Assembly (NCBI GenBank): GCA_003194525.1
Contig: NBIV01000415.1
Location: forward strand, 1 to 34,116
DNA length: 34,116 nucleotides
From: Gracilariopsis chorda
Taxonomy: Eukaryota; Rhodophyta; Florideophyceae; Gracilariales; Gracilariaceae
Direction of reading: 5' to 3'
How positions within the stretch are numbered: the stretch's first letter is position 1; each line of letters starts with the position of its first letter. A model generated the notes under the pieces. That model did not search any database and was not told the DNA's origin. It saw nothing but the letters and a program-made list of their open reading frames with translations. The position numbers and the translations under genes are program-made. Positions 31,692 through 34,116 of this stretch are shown piece after piece.

Positions 31692-33688
31692 AATTTGCCA
31701 CCACCTTGGCCATATCCTTCAGTGAACAAATACACTGAGGGGAGGTATGGCCATGGGCATAGCACAGGTGGCAAATGAGAGCCAATACCGCGACACGCGG
31801 ATTATTATTCCGAGTATCGGAGAAGCGAACCGCAGGGCGGGTGTCAGTCCATCCAGGCCGTTGATAACGGGATTGACCGTTTGAAAACGGGAGTCGTTGG
31901 GGTTGAACCCGACTGTTACCACCGTACAAAACGGGTCTTCCGTTCCCGTATCACGGGTCATCTTCGTCGTTGACGGTAAATCACTTGTGGGTATCGACAC
32001 ACCATCCTCCTGCACCAAATGCACGGTATCAAATCCCTGTCCAGGGTTCCCATCCGCGGTGAGCGGGAGAGAGGAAGCTTCGCTTTCCAGCAACAACGCC
32101 TTGGCGGATTTAGACCGATTGTTCGGAGTTCTTGCACGAAGTTCATCCCCTTCCGCTCGAGCGTGTTGGACCAGCTCGAGGTAGGTGATCCTCCGCTTGT
32201 CCTCCCGATAACGGGTAACTAAACTCCGGATTGCCGGGTCAAGACCATCAATGAACATGGTACTGCGCTCCCCAGCGGGGTATACGTTACCACATCTGTG
32301 GAAAGCCTTGTTAAGGCGCACCGAGTAATCGGTCTTGGTCTCTCCAGCACGCTGGCGTGTATCTCGCAAAGCGAGGATAGCCTGCTGAATAGCGGTGTTG
32401 GTGGCGTAGGAGCGCAGAAGATACTGCACAGCCTCCGGCCAGCAAGTAATTCCTCCCTCGGAGGCGCGAGAAGATCCTCTGACAGAGGTGTATTGGTCCT
32501 CCGCCACTCCCCGTAAGAAATACGGTAAAGCCAAATAGGCTTGTCCCTCATTCATACCGAGGATATCGGCCTCCGCTACAAAGCGGGATAGGAAATCCAG
32601 TACTAGGACTGGTCCTCTCCAGTAAAATACTGGTTGCGGAGCGATAGCTGCATTCGCTTAATGCATTCTCGCACCTTTCCCGTACCACGGGGCGTGCGTC
32701 CAAGTGACGAGGCTTCGAGCCGGTAGTACCGGTATGATAAAAGCTTCCGGTAATCCGGGTTTGTCGGTTTCAATTCCCGGAGACCAGGGTGTCTTCTCCC
32801 CTTCTGGCGGGTTCGGACCACACCTTCAGTGGCCGATGACCGCTTCGAGCGGGAGGAGTAGCTCGCTTCTCGTCCTCCGAGTCGGAGTCCGGGGAGCTCG
32901 AGCTAACCGAATGGTTTCGGGATGAGTCCGACGATGTCGAAGAACCGGAGTCCGAATATTTTCGGTGGTGTTTCCGTCGATGACGGCGTTTCTTCTTCCC
33001 AGCAAGCTGGTCGTTGTGCGATGCCTCGTTTACCGGATCACCCGGGATGGTTTGTCCATGAGGACGAACTGCTCCAGCGTCTCCAGGCGGGCACCAATCC
33101 GATCAAATCGGGCTTCAACTCCTTCGATGAAGACGGCGGGTTGTCCCAAACTCTCCAACACGGAGTTGACGTCAGACCGTAAAATACGGAGTTCCTCGGC
33201 GACCTCCTTTACAGGGGTTGCGGAGACCACCTCTTGGAGGGATTTTAGTTTACCCTAACAAGGGTGTCATGGCGCGGTCCACAGAGCGCGGACCTGGGAT
33301 TCCAGGGGAGTCCCCTGGGGGTTTTTATCGCCCGTTCCACGGGTGCTTGAAGCCGCGAAAGCGGGAGCAGGCCGGCGGTGCCTGGGGCACTGCCGGCAAC
33401 AGCCGGAGTCGATGCTGCATTCCCCTGCGGGGTGATAACGAGGGCAAAAAGGAGGTTCCGGGGTTCCCGGTCGGGGGGGGGTATCATTTCCGCGATGAAG
33501 CGGGGCCAGTACGGCTGGAACTTGTTCCGTATAGGGATACGGGGTACGAACCGAACTTCGGAAGTGTTTGCGTTTGTCGCAGGAGCGACTACGCGTAACC
33601 ACTGGCTCCGCATCGGAGGGATTTCTCGACATGAGAAAATACCGTTACGACGAGAAACGATCACGGAACTTCCGGTGAATAAAAACAA
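31531..33688 (-). pseudogene. Gypsy-B gag, frameshifted
   Basis: Gag would build the particle and bind RNA. Pieces in order from the right: an N-terminal frame without a clear ATG (33688-33245); a heptad-like helical piece with EVAEELRILRSDVNSVLESL (33230-33030); an Arg/His- then Ser/Asp-rich segment (about 32995-32870, RRHRRKHHRK followed by SDSGSSTSSDSS); the capsid-like core (32821-32555 and on to 31719) with MNEGQAYLALPYFLRGVAED and DYSVRLNKAFHRCG; and, in another frame (31929-31531), a CCHC zinc knuckle CHLCYAHGHTSPQC. Frame breaks lie near 32625 and 31925, with others likely between 33000 and 33250. The start codon is undecided. Confidence 0.85.
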
Positions 33689-33716
33689 ACCTCGTAAGAG
33701 GGAAAAACCAAAAAAC

Positions 33717-33736
33717 CGATTCTAGGTCGGAGACCA
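33717..33736 (-). promoter_or_regulatory. Gypsy-B primer-binding site
   Basis: On the element strand, five bases (CAAAG) after the inferred LTR end comes TGGTCTCCGACCTAGAATCG. Its complement ends in GGTCGGAGACCA and has a TTCTAG segment where a tRNA T-arm would lie, so it looks like the 3' end of a tRNA. I cannot name the tRNA. The spacing and the starting TGG are typical of gypsy elements. Confidence 0.6.
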
Positions 33737-33741
33737 CTTTG

Positions 33742-34116
33742 TGGTGCAATGCCCCAAAGGGAAAAACACCGAAGACGTTCGGTCTTCCTCTCACGAGGTG
33801 AACCCAGTTGGGTAGAGCCCTCCCAGAGGTTTCACGGCGAAGCCGGTTTGTAAGACCAGGGACACCTGTCGCGACTCGCGCAGGAGCGTGAAGGCGAAGA
33901 ATCGGTATCCGCGTGAGCGGGGTGTGATCCTCAGTAGAGGTATGTTTCCACGTAAGTGGGGAAGTGTGAGCGAATGCGCACACGAGGGCCCGCGGATAGC
34001 GGGAGGTGCTACCCTAAAAAGCGGAAGAAGGAAGGACGAAGTGGGGGTCGCGAGAGCGACGAGCAGATACGGCACATGCCGGTGGACAGGACTCCGTATA
34101 CAGGGCGAACCACCAA
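33742..34116 (-). repeat. Gypsy-B 5' LTR (right copy, cut by window end)
   Basis: It begins TGGTGCAATGCCCC and aligns with 23056-23452, with scattered substitutions and small indels. About 375 of an expected 820 bp are inside the window. Because the element is on the minus strand, this is the 5' LTR that would drive gag-pol transcription. Its promoter half lies beyond the window. Confidence 0.9.

Larger units (their letters stand above)
23056..34116 (-). mobile_element. Gypsy-B: hairpin-studded chromodomain Ty3/gypsy element (right end cut by window)
   Basis: The direct repeats at 23056-23877 and 33742-34116 flank a gag-pol region read on the minus strand: gag, protease, RT, RNase H, integrase, chromodomain. 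The domain order and the terminal chromodomain place it among chromodomain gypsy elements (chromoviruses). At more than 11 kb it is longer than usual, owing to a linker of about 500 residues after the integrase and an extra opposite-strand gene near the 3' LTR. G+C is clearly higher than in the flanks. The sequence is saturated with short inverted repeats. Coding damage is moderate: a handful of stops and frameshifts, with all motifs readable. Confidence 0.95.

Noticed and set aside
23056..34116. CRISPR-like array, because of regularly recurring short palindromes.
   Set aside because: The hairpins have different sequences, irregular spacing and lie on protein-coding sequence of a eukaryotic retrotransposon; there is no constant repeat.

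Overview
This window reads as nuclear DNA of a repeat-rich eukaryote, probably a microbial one. No rRNA, operon-like gene block or convincing intact cellular gene is visible. Almost everything recognisable is retrotransposon debris: two Ty1/copia elements, two Ty3/gypsy elements and one LINE fragment. The host lineage is uncertain. The pol of the older gypsy (gypsy-A) resembles, from memory, gypsy elements common in oomycetes; an alga is also possible.

Layout. 1-2580: nothing recognisable. 2583-4775 (minus): 5'-truncated copia-1, with RT/RNase H and a duplicated 3' LTR. 4800-4970: a short telomere-like tract and a 51-nt palindrome, wedged between two truncated elements. 5050-6096 (minus): 3' end of a LINE ORF2. 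6100-16300: mostly anonymous sequence with a few weak ORFs, a tRNA-like A/B-box pair and one small hairpin-rich island. 16374-16461: a second hairpin island. 16601-21106 (plus): heavily decayed gypsy-A (gag, protease, RT, RNase H, integrase, chromodomain-like tail). 21161-23055 (plus): 5' half of copia-2 (LTR, PBS, gag, protease, start of integrase), cut off by gypsy-B. 23056 to the window end (minus): gypsy-B, more than 11 kb, inserted in copia-2, with its left LTR complete and its right LTR running off the window.

Gypsy-B is the remarkable part. It carries gag, protease, RT, RNase H, a DDE integrase with a linker of about 500 residues, and a terminal chromodomain. Between the chromodomain and the 3' LTR lies an extra gene on the opposite strand, with its own polyadenylation signal. 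The whole element, LTRs and conserved coding regions included, is studded with short perfect inverted repeats. Many have the layout CCnnn-3 nt-nnnGG (5-bp stem, 3-nt loop). Where the two LTRs differ, at least two of these hairpins keep the stem and change only the loop. I know of no described system matching this, and it is my main candidate for something new.

How the parts relate. Copia-2 lies directly after the end of gypsy-A, and gypsy-B sits inside copia-2, so the right-hand 17 kb looks like a nest built in that order. All elements here carry stops or frameshifts, and many of the stops are the C-to-T or G-to-A type expected from cytosine deamination. None of these copies looks able to make its full protein set.
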